Shown here: positions 1 to 8,480 of the stretch, one piece after another
Layout: every line of letters starts with the position of its first letter
Numbering within the stretch: position 1 is the first letter of the stretch
Translations under genes and position numbers: made by a program
Source of the DNA: Chara braunii
Taxonomy: Eukaryota > Streptophyta > Charophyceae > Charales > Characeae
Direction: 5' to 3'
DNA: 26,349 nucleotides
Assembly (NCBI GenBank): GCA_003427395.1
Contig: BFEA01000077.1
Location: forward strand, 2,070,259-2,096,607
The notes under the pieces: model-generated
What the model saw: the letters and a program-made list of their open reading frames with translations, nothing else
Database searches by the model: none
Told to the model about the DNA's origin: nothing

Positions 1-26
1 GAGAGAGAGAGAGAGAGAGAGAGAGA
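1..26. repeat. (GA)n microsatellite at window edge
   Basis: Pure GA dinucleotide repeat forming the first bases of the window. Its position suggests an assembly break inside a longer GA tract. Confidence 0.9.
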
Positions 27-612
27 TGGCGCGGAACAAATCCAGCTGGCACGCAAATAACCGGGGTCCACACCGTTTCAGATTCGAATTTCAAGGCCCT
101 GCGGACCGCACACCGTTTCAATTTTTTTTGGACTGCGGGGTTCCCAGGAAAACGCCACGGACAGCTACCGGTTCTGGATTTGCTTGAATTGCCGCCCCCC
201 CCCAAATGCCAGTGCCGTTCATTTTACCAGCCTTTGAACGACCAATGGGCCCGAATGAACGACCGGTATAACGAACGACGACGAAAAATGTCTCAGGGGG
301 GGAAAACGCAACCCTGACGGGCTGCGAATTACGGGGAACCCCGTAGCAGCCACATCCGTGCTCAAGTCTCCAACGAGGGAACATGCGGGAGCTGCACCCA
401 TCAGCAGGTACGATACCTGCTACAGCAGGTGGGCAATACCGGCCAGGGGTCAGCTGGTAACATCAAGACCGAGCTTCTTCGATGGGTCAGTCACTGTGCC
501 TCCCCTCCGGTCCCCTCCCCTATGAACATCAGAAGTCTCTGCTCAATGCCAATCGGGGGGACCAACAACATATCTCTAGGTGGCGGGCGCCAAGCTTGCC
601 CACGAAGGTACA
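27..612. other. Intergenic stretch with no supported gene
   Basis: Short open frames exist on both strands, but none shows a domain, codon bias or start context that I recognise. A 12-base word (CACACCGTTTCA) occurs twice about 40 bases apart near 70 and 110. The segments around 150 and 300 share short GGAAAACGC words, so this may be diverged repeat DNA. Confidence 0.4.
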
Positions 613-684
613 TGAGGCCAATGGGGATTGAACCCAAGACCTCCTGAATGCCACTTGCGTGCCTTACCAACTGAGCTAGGCCTC
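613..684 (-). tRNA. tRNA-like sequence, probably pseudo-tRNA or SINE head
   Basis: Read on the minus strand it starts GAGGCCT and ends TTGGCCTCA, giving a 6-bp acceptor stem. A box A-like TAGCTCAGTTGG and a box B-like GGGTTCAATCC lie in the correct order, and total length is 72 nt. The T-arm is mostly paired and the D-arm partly paired. There is one base fewer than normal between acceptor and D stem, and I cannot form a convincing anticodon stem. It is better read as a decayed tRNA or tRNA-derived retroposon than as a working tRNA, and I assign no anticodon. Confidence 0.45.
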
Positions 685-841
685 TGAATAAAATCATTCT
701 GACTTACCTTGGCCATGTCAGTTAATTAATTTAATTGATGATGGCGTCGCTCGACCACTTCTCGACAAGCACAAAAGACAAAAATCATAGTGGTGTACAT
801 TTCCATGTTCTAGCGGAGGATTCAGTCTCGTTTTGCACATT

Positions 842-898
842 TCGAGAGTAGTCGAGCGAGGCCCCATCTCTCAAACCGTCGCCCCTCTCAACTTTCTT
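842..898. repeat. Dispersed motif GTAGTSGAGNGAGGCCC, retroposon-like
   Basis: The word GTAGTCGAGCGAGGCCCC here recurs in close form around 5366-5383 (opposite strand), 5489-5504 and 9309-9327 (opposite strand). Three of the four copies lie within about 120 bases of a poly(A) or poly(T) run. The motif resembles a Pol III box A (TAGNNNAGNGG), so it may be the head of a short retroposon. No full element boundary could be drawn. Confidence 0.35.
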
Positions 899-906
899 TC
901 TTTCTT

Positions 907-908
<2 letters not shown>

Positions 909-965
<57 letters not shown>
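909..965. repeat. Poly(T) tract, about 57 bases
   Basis: Uninterrupted T run following a (TTTC)n stretch. It could be the A-tail of a minus-strand retroposon or simple homopolymer expansion. True length is uncertain, as homopolymers of this size are error-prone in sequencing. Confidence 0.85.
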
Positions 966-992
966 CCCTTACAAGGAACCTTTCAACTTTCA

Positions 993-1740
993 ACTGTAGG
1001 CCAACTTCGCCCGTTGTCGGACGTGGAAATTAAAGATAGAATCAAGATGGGTCTCAAGCACGCCATCAGAGTGGATTGGAGGAGGAAGGCCAAGGCGGGA
1101 AGAGGCAGCAGGAGACAGAGAACCTGATTCCAACGCACATGGGCACGCCATGAGCGGTTGGCTGTGTTGCACCCAGAGTGGTCTGAGAATCTCAGACTGG
1201 GTGACGAAGCAGAGTCGCAAGGGAGATAGGTAGCACGGAAGTCTGCGACTTCAGGATAGGTAGGTAGTGGCAAGGCCACCTCGCTGGGGAGACCTGGGCA
1301 CTCGGTTCCCACAGGGCAGAGTTAGTTAGTCAGAGTGTCTAGCGGAATCAGGACACTCGGTTCTTCAGGGCCACAGTGGGCCAGTTAGGAGACTGTCGGA
1401 CTGCTGGGACCCAGGTCAAGGGACCGGGTCCGCTGGGCCGCCTTAGTCCCAGCTTTAGCATTAGCAGTAGCAGTTGTTGGAGTTAAGAGTCACAGGCCAG
1501 GAATCTGAGAGGCTACCTCCTGAACGCAAATCTATCTGAATTATTACCAAATCATCATGCAATGACTTAGTTCGCACTTGGAACTCTGTAGTGCAGGTTC
1601 CGCAGGCTACGGCCTGTAAGCTAAGCTGGCTGATGCTCTCAGATACCCCGGGTTGAATTGTGAGGTCCCCGGCCTCAGTTCTGATTTCCTTGTAATGAAT
1701 TGAGTTTTTTGTTTAAAAAAAAAAAACTGTAGGCCAACTT
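993..1740 (+). mobile_element. Poly(A)-tailed retroposed sequence with 15-bp target-site duplication
   Basis: The 15-mer ACTGTAGGCCAACTT occurs at 993-1007 and again at 1726-1740. The second copy directly follows a 12-base A run (1715-1726), and AATGAA lies at 1694-1699 upstream of the tail. Target-site duplication, body, A-tail and second duplication are the standard products of LINE-type target-primed reverse transcription. The body (1008-1725, 718 bp) has no long open frame on the plus strand, only a short, very basic one starting near 1054. It is either a processed copy of an unknown, possibly non-coding, transcript or a long SINE. I do not recognise the source. Confidence 0.72.
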
Positions 1741-2040
1741 TGCACCCGCGCTGCAAACTTTTGTGGAATCTAATCTAAGAATGACAAGAGCCCTCCTTCA
1801 TTGCTGTTGAGGCCTAGTGTAGCGAACCAGGTCTGTTGGCAGCACGAGTGAGAGTGTAGTGGAGGGCGAGGGGGTGGGGGTGTGAGTGACGAAGCATGGC
1901 AGTGGAAGAGCGGAAGGGAGTACTGTGGACGGCTGACGCGGGGACCACCAGGGTCACAAAGACCACCACCGGATGAAAAGGAAGCCGACCGTTAGCCACG
2001 TGGCCTCCTCTCCAAATACGAACGCTTGCAATACAGTTAA
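1741..2040. other. Intergenic stretch, nothing recognised
   Basis: This unique-looking sequence lies between the retroposed insertion and the CTNNBL1 upstream region. I see no convincing gene, repeat or RNA structure in it. Confidence 0.4.
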
Positions 2041-2119
2041 CTTCTGATTGATGATTAATAGGTCTCGGTCCCGACGATTGATAGGTCGCGGCTAAGTGTG
2101 CATAGCGCGCCGTTCTGTG

Positions 2120-2225
2120 AGCTCAGGTGCGCACGTGTCACCACCATTGGCTGGGGTCTGGGTGGACGATCAAGAGGCGAGTCGCGTTCTGATTGATTGA
2201 TTGGAATCAATCGATTGATTGATTG

Positions 2226-2230
<5 letters not shown>
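2120..2230 (+). promoter_or_regulatory. Candidate CTNNBL1 promoter: G-box and inverted CCAAT
   Basis: A G-box core CACGTG lies at 2132-2137 and ATTGG, an inverted CCAAT box, at 2146-2150, about 150-165 bp before the start codon. TGAT-type tetranucleotide repeats and then the (GA)33 tract follow. I see no TATA box. In plants, housekeeping promoters and 5' leaders often contain GA/CT-rich stretches. The assignment rests on motif spacing only. Confidence 0.35.

Positions 2231-2295
<65 letters not shown>
2229..2295 (+). repeat. (GA)33 microsatellite directly before the CTNNBL1 start codon
   Basis: Perfect GA repeat whose last base adjoins the ATG at 2296. It has no stop in the reading frame of the gene and would read Arg-Glu repeats if translation began upstream, for example at TTG 2227. 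No in-frame ATG precedes it within the tract, so it is most likely 5' leader. It may also be a GAGA-type regulatory tract. Confidence 0.9.
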
Positions 2296-2300
<5 letters not shown>

Positions 2301-4047
2301 GGCGTCATCGGTGATGACGGTGCCACTGAAAAGGAAGAGAGAGGAAATGGAGGTAGTGGCTATGGCGACTAATGGCGGGAGGCGAGCAAGGGCAGGCGAG
2401 CAAGGGATAGGAGTTGGCGGCGAAGGAAGAGGAGGAGGAGGAGGAGGAGGAGGAGAGGGTGCGTTGGAGGCGGGGGGAGGTGGAGACGTGGATCTCGCTC
2501 TATTGGAGGCATTGGCGAAGGGGGAGGAGGGGGTTGATGCCGGCGGCCAAGCTGTAGACGTTATCGATGTGAAAGCGTTGAAGCGTCTGGTCTTATCTTT
2601 CGAGAAGAAGCTGAAGGAGAACTTGGAAGCGAGAATGAAATACGTTGACGCACCAGAGAAATTTTTGGACTCCGAGGTCGATCTGGATCAAGAGGTGAAG
2701 AAACTCCACGCCCTAGCTGCGGTACCCGAGCTCTACCCAGAGCTAGTCCGACTGAACTCCGTCTCCAGCATCTTAGGTCTTCTGAGCCATGAGAACACTG
2801 ATCTCGCCATCGATGTCGTCAATCTCCTGCACGATCTGACGGACTCCGACGCTCTCGAGGATAACGAAGAACCCGCGCTGGTGTTGGTCAACGCGCTGGT
2901 CGATAATAACGCGTTGGAATTGCTGGTGCAAAACCTTTCTCGCCTCGACGAACGCGATCCCGACGAAGCCGCCGCCGTTTTCAACACCCTCGGGATTGTC
3001 GAGAACCTCGTCGAGGTCAATCCCCAGGTAACGGAATCCGTTTGCGAGCGGACCAAGCTGTTGCGCTGGCTGTTAAATCGTGTGAAGGTGAGGGATTTCG
3101 ACAGCAACCGGCTGTACGCTAGCGAGATCCTGGCCATCCTTCTTCAGAACAGCTCTGTCAATCAGCGCCGAGTCGGCAATATCAATGGTGTGGACACTCT
3201 GCTGCAGGCCGTGTTTCAGTACAAGGGGAGAGACCCCAGGTCGACGGAGGAGCAGGAGATGGTAGAGAACCTCTTCGACGCGCTCTGCAGCGTCGTGTTG
3301 CCTCAAGAGAACAAGGAGCGCTTCGTCAAAGCCGAGGGTGTTCAGCTTATGATCCTCATCATGAAGAACAGGAAATTTGCCTACTTCTCTGCAATCAAGG
3401 CGTTGGATTTCGCGCTAACGAGGTGTACGTCGGCTTGTGAGGTCTTCGTCGATGTGTTAGGGTTAAAGACGCTCTTCGCGGCGTTCATGGGGAAAGTGCC
3501 GTCGAAGTATAAGAAGAGGAAAGGAGAGAACATCGAGAACGAGACGGATGAGAGGGTGATATCCTTGATTTGCTCCTTGTTATTGGGGGTGTCGAGGGGG
3601 TCAAGGAGAGACCGCCTCCTCACCAAGTTCGTCGAGAAGGAGTATGAGAAGATAGACAGACTGATGGAGTTGTATGTTAGGTTTACAGGGAAGGTGGAGG
3701 CGGAGGAGAAGCGGCAACAGCGATCAGCGGAGGGGGGAGGGAGAAGAGGAGGAGGAGGAGGAGGGGAGGAGGAATGGGAGCTAGACAGTGAAGAGAGGTA
3801 CTTGACGAAGTTGGATGCAGGGTTGTACACGCTGGAACTGCTGGCGTTGATCCTGGCGAACATCTGGGCCGTCGATCATAGAGGGATGAGAGAGAGAATA
3901 ATGATGCTGCTGCATCAGTACGGAATGAACAGAGAACATATCAAGAAAGTTCTACAAGAATATGTCGACAACATCGGTGATGCAGACGGTGAGGAGGAGA
4001 GGGATAAGAGAAAAGTAAGAGTGCTGAAATTGATCAATCACATGTAG
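2296..4047 (+). CDS. CTNNBL1: Beta-catenin-like protein 1 (CTNNBL1), spliceosome-associated ARM-repeat protein
   Basis: Uninterrupted 583-residue frame ending in TAG. Human CTNNBL1 is 563 residues, and similarity runs almost end to end. A basic nuclear-localisation-like motif (KRKREE) lies at residues 12-17, followed by a family-variable Gly/Arg-rich stretch at about 28-65. The conserved core starts near residue 92 (DVKALKRLVLSFEKK). Recognisable family blocks follow: PEKF.DSE.DL, SILGLLSHENTD near 155-170, ALVDNNALELLVQNL near 200, SEILAILLQ near 276, TEEQEMVENLFDALCS near 317, KFVEKEYEKIDRLMEL near 445 and LDAGLYTLELL near 505. The C-terminus carries HIKKVLQEYVDNIGD. In known homologues this ARM-like protein binds CDC5L/PRP19-complex partners in the nucleus and acts in pre-mRNA splicing. 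I chose ATG 2296 for its purine at -3, G at +4 and lack of an in-frame ATG upstream. A second Gly/Glu-rich insertion at about 477-495 lies before the last helices. The gene has no introns here. A retrocopy is possible, but no A-tail or target-site duplication is visible. Confidence 0.96.
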
Positions 4048-4071
4048 TAGAGGAGATTGATGGAATCTTTC

Positions 4072-4113
4072 TGTAGAAACGAACAGCCAGCCAGCGAGCG
4101 AGCGAGCGAGCGA

Positions 4114-4158
<45 letters not shown>
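4072..4158. repeat. (GCGA)n and (GA)n tract in the CTNNBL1 3' flank
   Basis: A short GCGAGCGA repeat is followed by about 43 bases of GA at 4116-4158. It begins about 70 bases after the stop codon and so probably lies in the 3' UTR. No AATAAA-type signal was seen before it. Confidence 0.85.
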
Positions 4159-4160
<2 letters not shown>

Positions 4161-4327
4161 TGCACCTTACGTACTGCTCTCATTCTCCCTCACATTCGTT
4201 CTTTCCTCTTCTTTCTTCCACTTTCATGTCATCTCCTCTCCTTTCGTTCCTACTTCGCGCTGCTCTGGTGATGACCCGTCTTCGTCACTCGCTCGCTCGC
4301 TCTCTGGGCATATCTCAGACATGGCCA

Positions 4328-4361
4328 TCTCTCTCTCTCTCTCTCTGGTATTTGACACAGC

Positions 4362-4419
<58 letters not shown>

Positions 4420-4552
4420 CCAGAGCAAGTAAATGACAGTGGAAATCAACTGGCAATCTTGCTCGCTTTCGTGATTACTAGTATCCATCAATGTCTCACT
4501 CACTCTCTCTCTCTCTGTGGGGTTTTTACGGGTGTCAATCGCACGTCTGTTT

Positions 4553-4600
<48 letters not shown>
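4328..4600. repeat. Alternating (CT)n, (GA)n, (CT)n microsatellites
   Basis: CT runs occupy 4328-4346, GA runs 4364-4415 and CT runs 4557-4600. Together with the GA run ending at 4158 the order is GA, CT, GA, CT. Adjacent blocks are complementary and could fold into hairpins in RNA or single-stranded DNA. Frames through them give only Arg-Glu or Ser-Leu repeats and are not genes. Confidence 0.88.
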
Positions 4601-4603
<3 letters not shown>

Positions 4604-4788
4604 GACCTTCTTCCACGTCCATCGTCATCGTAATCTTGTTGCTTTTCTCTCCCCCTTCTCTTCTCCTACCGGCCATGAAGTGTGGTTCTGGGTCCTGGAG
4701 GGACGAGCTCGATGTATGTAGACCGTTGAGGTGTGAAGTACATGATCTGGCGGCGTAGCTCATTGATCGCCAGCTCGACAGCATTGTT

Positions 4789-4850
4789 GGGGGAGGGGAG
4801 GGGAGGAGGAGGAGGGGGGGAAAGGAGGAGGAGGAGGAAAATAGGAGAGG
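4789..4850 (+). repeat. G-rich tract with G-quadruplex potential
   Basis: Runs of five, four, four and seven guanines, separated mainly by single adenines and GGA triplets, lie at 4789-4820. Purine-only GGA repeats follow to about 4850. This fits a plus-strand G-quadruplex motif. I see no gene in the surrounding 4.6-5.2 kb. Confidence 0.5.
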
Positions 4851-5510
4851 AGGCGTAATGGGTGCCTGGCGGAATGCGGCGGAAAGTGGCGGAATGCGGC
4901 GGAATCCGCCGGCCCGACGAGGCGCGTTGTCGGCGGAGAATGTTCTGCAGAATGACAGGTGATTAGGTTGGTTGCTGCGGGCGGTCGGGACCCGGACGGG
5001 GTCTGGGGAACACAAGCGGTCCAACCAGACACGTGGCACCGAGGTAAGATCTAGACACGACACGTGGCAGACTGCTGTTAATTGATTAGAAAAACGACGA
5101 AACATAAAAGCGAAAAGAAATGGTAACGAACCAGACTTGCATGCAACAGATACCACAGGGTCAAATCTGCGACTGCCCTGAAAAAAAAAAAAACAAAAAA
5201 AAAAACGCCAACTGAATTGAGAGCCAAAACAAGAAAGGGTGTTTGTGTACGTACCTTATGAAAACCATAAGGCTAGTGATAATAGTAGCAGTTTTCCCAA
5301 AAAAAAATAAAAAATAGAAAATAATAGTCTCAGTCTTTGCCCGCGCAGAAGCTGTCGGGCCTCTCTCCACTACACGCACGACACTGTATTGGGACGTTTT
5401 CTGGACCAGGTGCATTTGAACCAGTCCAAACTTCGAACTTATGCGGTCCACAAAACAAAGCGTTCCGACGCATGTAGAGTGTTCCGTAGTGGAGCGAGGA
5501 CCGTTTAGCT
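4851..5510. other. Intergenic stretch with retroposon fragments
   Basis: It holds GGCGGAATGC-type short direct repeats at 4870-4910, interrupted A-runs near 5180-5205 and 5300-5320, and two copies of the dispersed GTAGTGGAG motif (5366-5383 minus, 5489-5504 plus). I see no convincing gene. Confidence 0.4.
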
Positions 5511-5532
5511 TTTTTTTTTTTTTTTTTTTTTT
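5511..5532 (-). repeat. Poly(A) tail (as T22) of the minus-strand U6 retrocopy
   Basis: Twenty-two T residues are followed by thirteen G residues (5533-5545), directly abutting the 3' end of the U6-like sequence. On the minus strand the order is U6, C13, A22, as expected for a polyadenylated chimeric retroposon. Confidence 0.6.
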
Positions 5533-5545
5533 GGGGGGGGGGGGG

Positions 5546-5645
5546 CCATTTTTTTCGATTGATCCGTGTCATCCTTGCGCAGAGCCCATTTGCGAATTTA
5601 CCCTTCTCTGTATCGCTCCAATTTTTAACGGATGTCCTGAAGGAC
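5546..5645 (-). ncRNA. U6 snRNA-derived retropseudogene, near full length
   Basis: On the minus strand it begins with the U6 5' hairpin GTCCTTCAGGAC, then ATCCGTTAAAAATTGGAGCG, a preserved ACAGAGA box, then CTGCGCAAGGATGACACG and an AATCGAAAAAAATGG end. U6 normally carries GATTAGCATGGCCCC between ACAGAGA and CTGCGCAAGG. Here that segment is replaced by a sequence about 7 nt longer. No plant USE element or correctly spaced TATA box precedes it, and it ends in C13-A22 rather than a T terminator. It is a processed, probably dead copy. Confidence 0.8.
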
Positions 5646-5768
5646 TTGAGTTCGCTTGGTTGATTTTTTTTTTTTTTTTCTCCGGATCGTTGTGTTTCTT
5701 TTTTTTTTTTCGCGAAGACCTTGACTGATTTGGGAAAGAAAAAAAAAAAAAAAAAAAGGAACGCCATT

Positions 5769-5889
5769 TTATGACTATCCGTCTTAATCCGAATACAACG
5801 TGCGTTTATTACAGCTGTATTTGGGGCAACTTGAGTCTAGATACAGCAATACGAACCGCACGTTGTATTCGGTTGAAGACGGGTCATAA
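5769..5889. mobile_element. Foldback (MITE-like) element, copy 1
   Basis: The left end TTATGACTATCCGTCTTAAT and the reverse complement of the right end (TTATGACCCGTCTTCAAC) match. Pairing continues through a shared CCGAATACAACGTGCG and a later GCTGTAT. The two arms of about 50-55 bp leave almost no unique centre. This is typical of a foldback MITE or an RNA hairpin precursor. A related copy lies at 6182-6279. Confidence 0.72.
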
Positions 5890-5924
5890 GTGCACCGCCC
5901 TCCCTCCGTTCGTTTCCTCCCCCT

Positions 5925-6181
5925 CCTCCTCTCCCCCCCCTCCCACCACCACCTCTTCCCCAACCAATAAAAAACGAAAAAAGAAAACAGAAAAAAGAAA
6001 AAAGAAAAAATGGCGATATATTTTTTAATGTTAATGATACGTTAAATTATTAATGATATTGTTAATAACTTTCTTGCTTTAGGACTGCTTACTTTTTGTA
6101 GGCGTCTTCCAAAAAATGTTGACTACTAAAAAAAAATAAAAAATAATAATAATAATAATTACCAACTGGCCTACCTTTCTT
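5925..6181. other. AT-rich low-complexity spacer
   Basis: A C-rich stretch (5921-5950), AAAAAG-type runs (5965-6010), then AT-rich DNA with (AAT)n at 6140-6160. Nothing gene-like was seen. Confidence 0.5.
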
Positions 6182-6279
6182 CCCCCGAATCCAACGTACG
6201 GTGATTATTATTTCTGTATTTATACTGAAAGATACCTCAAATACATACAGCTATAATGCCCGTGTGTTGTATTGGGGGG
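6182..6279. mobile_element. Foldback (MITE-like) element, copy 2 of the 5769 family
   Basis: The left arm begins CCCCCGAATCCAACGTACGG. The right arm read backwards begins CCCCCCAATACAACACACGG. Both continue to a CTGTAT-type word. Its arms share the GAATNCAACGT and CTGTAT words with copy 1, so I place both in one family, with this copy more diverged. Confidence 0.6.
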
Positions 6280-6287
6280 AAGAAGGG

Positions 6288-6486
6288 TAGTTCAGTTGGT
6301 ACACCCCTGACCGGGGGCGAGGTCCCACTAGCAAAGAGGATTGGCTTGAAATGCCTGAATCTGGACGTGTATGAGGACAGATGCAGAAAACCCTGACTGA
6401 TCTGCTTTTCTGCATCTGCGCCAAGAACCTATCCAGATTCAGGCTCCTAATTCGATCCTCTTTGCTAGTGGGACCCCGCCCCGGAA
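6288..6486 (+). mobile_element. Long foldback with tRNA-like head
   Basis: The left arm from 6310 (GGGGGCGAGGTCCCACTAGC, then AAAGAGGAT, GCCTGAATCTGGA and AGATGCAGAAAA) is matched by the reverse complement of the right arm ending near 6486. Arms are about 80 bp, with long identical blocks. Just before the left arm lies a box A-like TAGTTCAGTTGG (6290-6301), as in the 5' half of a tRNA. I see no matching box B. It could be a foldback transposon, an inverted duplication of a retroposon, or a hairpin-RNA locus. Confidence 0.7.
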
Positions 6487-6538
6487 CTATTGGTGAAATA
6501 CAGACCTTGAGTTCAGAAGCAGATGATGTGCCGATTTT

Positions 6539-6737
6539 ATTATTATTATTATTTTTTTTTTTTTTCGGGGAAGAAGGTGTCAATTCTAACTGCAGCTCGT
6601 TTGCTTTTTTTTTTTTTTTGTGTGTGTGTGTGTGTGTTTGTTTTTTTAGGGTTTTGCGCTAAACCCAAAATGGGTCTTCGTGTTTTGTCTCCTTATCGTT
6701 TTTCCTTACTTTGTGTCAATTTCTTTTTTTTTTCCCA
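6539..6737. repeat. T-rich and (GT)n low-complexity tracts
   Basis: (TTA)n and a T-run at 6538-6565, another T-run and (GT)n at 6605-6650, and a further T-run near 6723-6734. No element could be defined around them. Confidence 0.6.
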
Positions 6738-6998
6738 AAATTCAGGAGGTTCCTTGGCTTCAGAAAAACGATCGAACCTGACCGGAAAAGGTTGTCGGCT
6801 TTGCTAATGAGCCGAAACTCAATGGATCTGGACACTTTTGGCCAGTTGATTCGTCGGCATCACCGAAATCGATGGGGTGGACCGCAGCCACGCCCGGAGG
6901 GAGGCTGCTTCTATGCGAATCCAACGGAATGTTTTTGCCAGGAAGACGAATCATCACGTCCCACCATAGCTGCTGCTTCATAAATCCATCAGGAAAGG
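6738..6998. other. Intergenic stretch, no supported gene
   Basis: Moderate-complexity sequence between T-rich tracts and the purine tract. Open frames run through it on both strands but gain their length from the adjacent GGA repeat. I recognise no family. Confidence 0.4.
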
Positions 6999-7243
6999 CT
7001 GCTGAGAGAGGAGGAAGAGGAAGTGGAGTGGGAAGAGGAAGAGCAGGAGGAGGAGGAAGAGGAGTGGGAAGAGGAAGAGCAGGAGGAGGAAGAGGAGGAG
7101 GAGGAGCAAGAGGAAGAGGAGGAGGAGCAAGAGGAAGAGGAAGAGGAGGAAGAGGAGGAGGAGGAGGAAGAGGAGGAGGAGGAAGGTGAAGAGGAGGAAG
7201 AGGAGGAGGAGGACGGGGAGGAGGAGGAGCAGGAGGAGGAAAA
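6999..7243 (+). repeat. Polypurine (GGA/GAA)n tract, about 240 bp
   Basis: Almost every base is a purine, mainly GGA, GAA and GAGGAGGAA units. Frames read as Glu-, Gly/Arg- or (minus strand) Ser/Pro-rich low complexity and are not genes. Such a mirror-symmetric polypurine stretch can adopt triplex (H-DNA) structure. Confidence 0.85.
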
Positions 7244-7299
7244 ATGATTTGCAACAGAGGAACGCAAGGAGAAGGATGAGCTGTTACTTCTTCATGAGC

Positions 7300-7440
7300 T
7301 CATGGTCGTGGTGGTCGTGGTGTGTTTTTGGCGGGAAATTGATTGTATCTCTGCTCCGGGCAGAGAGAGAATCGAGCTTTCGTAGGCCGCGGTGGTGGTG
7401 GTGGTGGTGTGTTTTTGGCGGGAAATTGAGGGCAATCCTG
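7300..7440 (+). repeat. Direct repeat of a GGTGGT-TGTGTTTTTGGCGGG module
   Basis: GTGTGTTTTTGGCGGGAAAT occurs at 7320-7339 and, preceded by GGTGGTGGTG, again near 7408-7427. The two copies of about 40 bp are spaced by about 88 bp. The significance is unknown. Confidence 0.6.
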
Positions 7441-7619
7441 ATCATGTTGTAATGGATAAGGCATCACGACACAGCTATGGCTCGCTGATCGTGGATGCCT
7501 GTTATTTCCAGTGACTACATACATGGAACGTTCTTTCACGTGATTAATGAAGGGAGCATTCAATCAAGGGGAGACAAAGCAATCTGAGTAAGGATGCAAT
7601 TACTTGTGGAGGAGTCACT

Positions 7620-7920
7620 GACCGATGGATTGATTGGATTGATTGATTGGAATGATTGGAATGATTGGAATGACTGGTTGGTTGGTTGGTGGATAGGTTG
7701 CTTGATTGATCACGCCAGGCAAGGAAGCGAACCAATCATCGGTTGATGGTTGGACCTAATCAGTCAATAGTGCAGTTAAATCAACCTTTTATCCATCCAT
7801 CCATCCATCCATCCATCCATCCATCCATCCATCAATCAATCAATCAGTCGTTTGTTTGACCTACCATCAATCAATCAATCAATTGATTCAATCAATCAAT
7901 CAATCAATCAATCAGTGGTT
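7620..7920. repeat. TGAT/TGGA/ATCC/ATCA tetranucleotide arrays
   Basis: GATTGATTGG and GGAATGATT units lie at 7625-7700, (ATCC)n at 7792-7832 and (ATCA)n at 7832-7915. Array polarity switches from TGAT-type to ATCA-type, so the flanks are inverted relative to each other. Confidence 0.85.
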
Positions 7921-8220
7921 TGACTGTCAATCAACCAATCCATTGATCTGTCAATGGAACGAAGGAAGTAGCGGCTGACAAAACGGATGATGGATGATGA
8001 TTGGCATCAGCTTTGCGCTGAGCATAATAGCTTGGACGAGTGCATTGTGATAGGTGTCTTAATGGATCACGTGGTCGTGGATTGGTCTCTGTTGATTGTG
8101 GAAATTCTGCGATACAGCTAATGTTGAACCATTTTCTTCGGTAAATAGCATAGATTGATGGAGATGGATGGATGATTGTTTGAATGGATGGTTGGATGGA
8201 TGGATTGATGACACGTGGCA
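7921..8220. other. Spacer between tetranucleotide arrays
   Basis: Unique-looking sequence with short GGATGGAT repeats at 8158-8205. No gene is supported. Confidence 0.4.
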
Positions 8221-8225
8221 ACTGC

Positions 8226-8438
8226 TCGTTGATTGATTGATTGATTTAGGGATTGATTTAGGGATTGATTGGTTGATTGGTTGATCGATTGATTGGTTGA
8301 TTGATTGATCGATTGATTGNTTGATTGATTGATCGAGTGATTGATTGGTTGATTGATTGATCGAGTGATCGATTGGTTGAGTGATTGATTGGTTGAGTGA
8401 TTGATTGGTTGAGTGATTGATTGGTTGATTGATTGAGG

Positions 8439-8480
<42 letters not shown>

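Noticed and set aside
983-1312. 109-codon minus-strand frame inside the retroposed insertion
   Set aside because: It is antisense to the poly(A)-tailed element, crosses its target-site duplication, and shows no family signature.
2227-2295. Extension of CTNNBL1 upstream through Arg-Glu codons
   Set aside because: The upstream codon at 2227 is TTG, not ATG. The segment is a pure GA microsatellite with no counterpart in the family, and ATG 2296 has a good context.
4057-4758. 233-codon open frame after CTNNBL1
   Set aside because: It is built from GA/CT repeats reading Arg-Glu and Ser-Leu, with no recognisable protein segment between them.
4500-5156. 218-codon minus-strand open frame
   Set aside because: Length depends on CT and GGA repeat stretches, composition is low complexity, and no domain was recognised.
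6760-7254. Proline-rich, serine-rich and glutamate-rich frames
   Set aside because: All are readings of the same polypurine GGA/GAA tract in different frames and strands.
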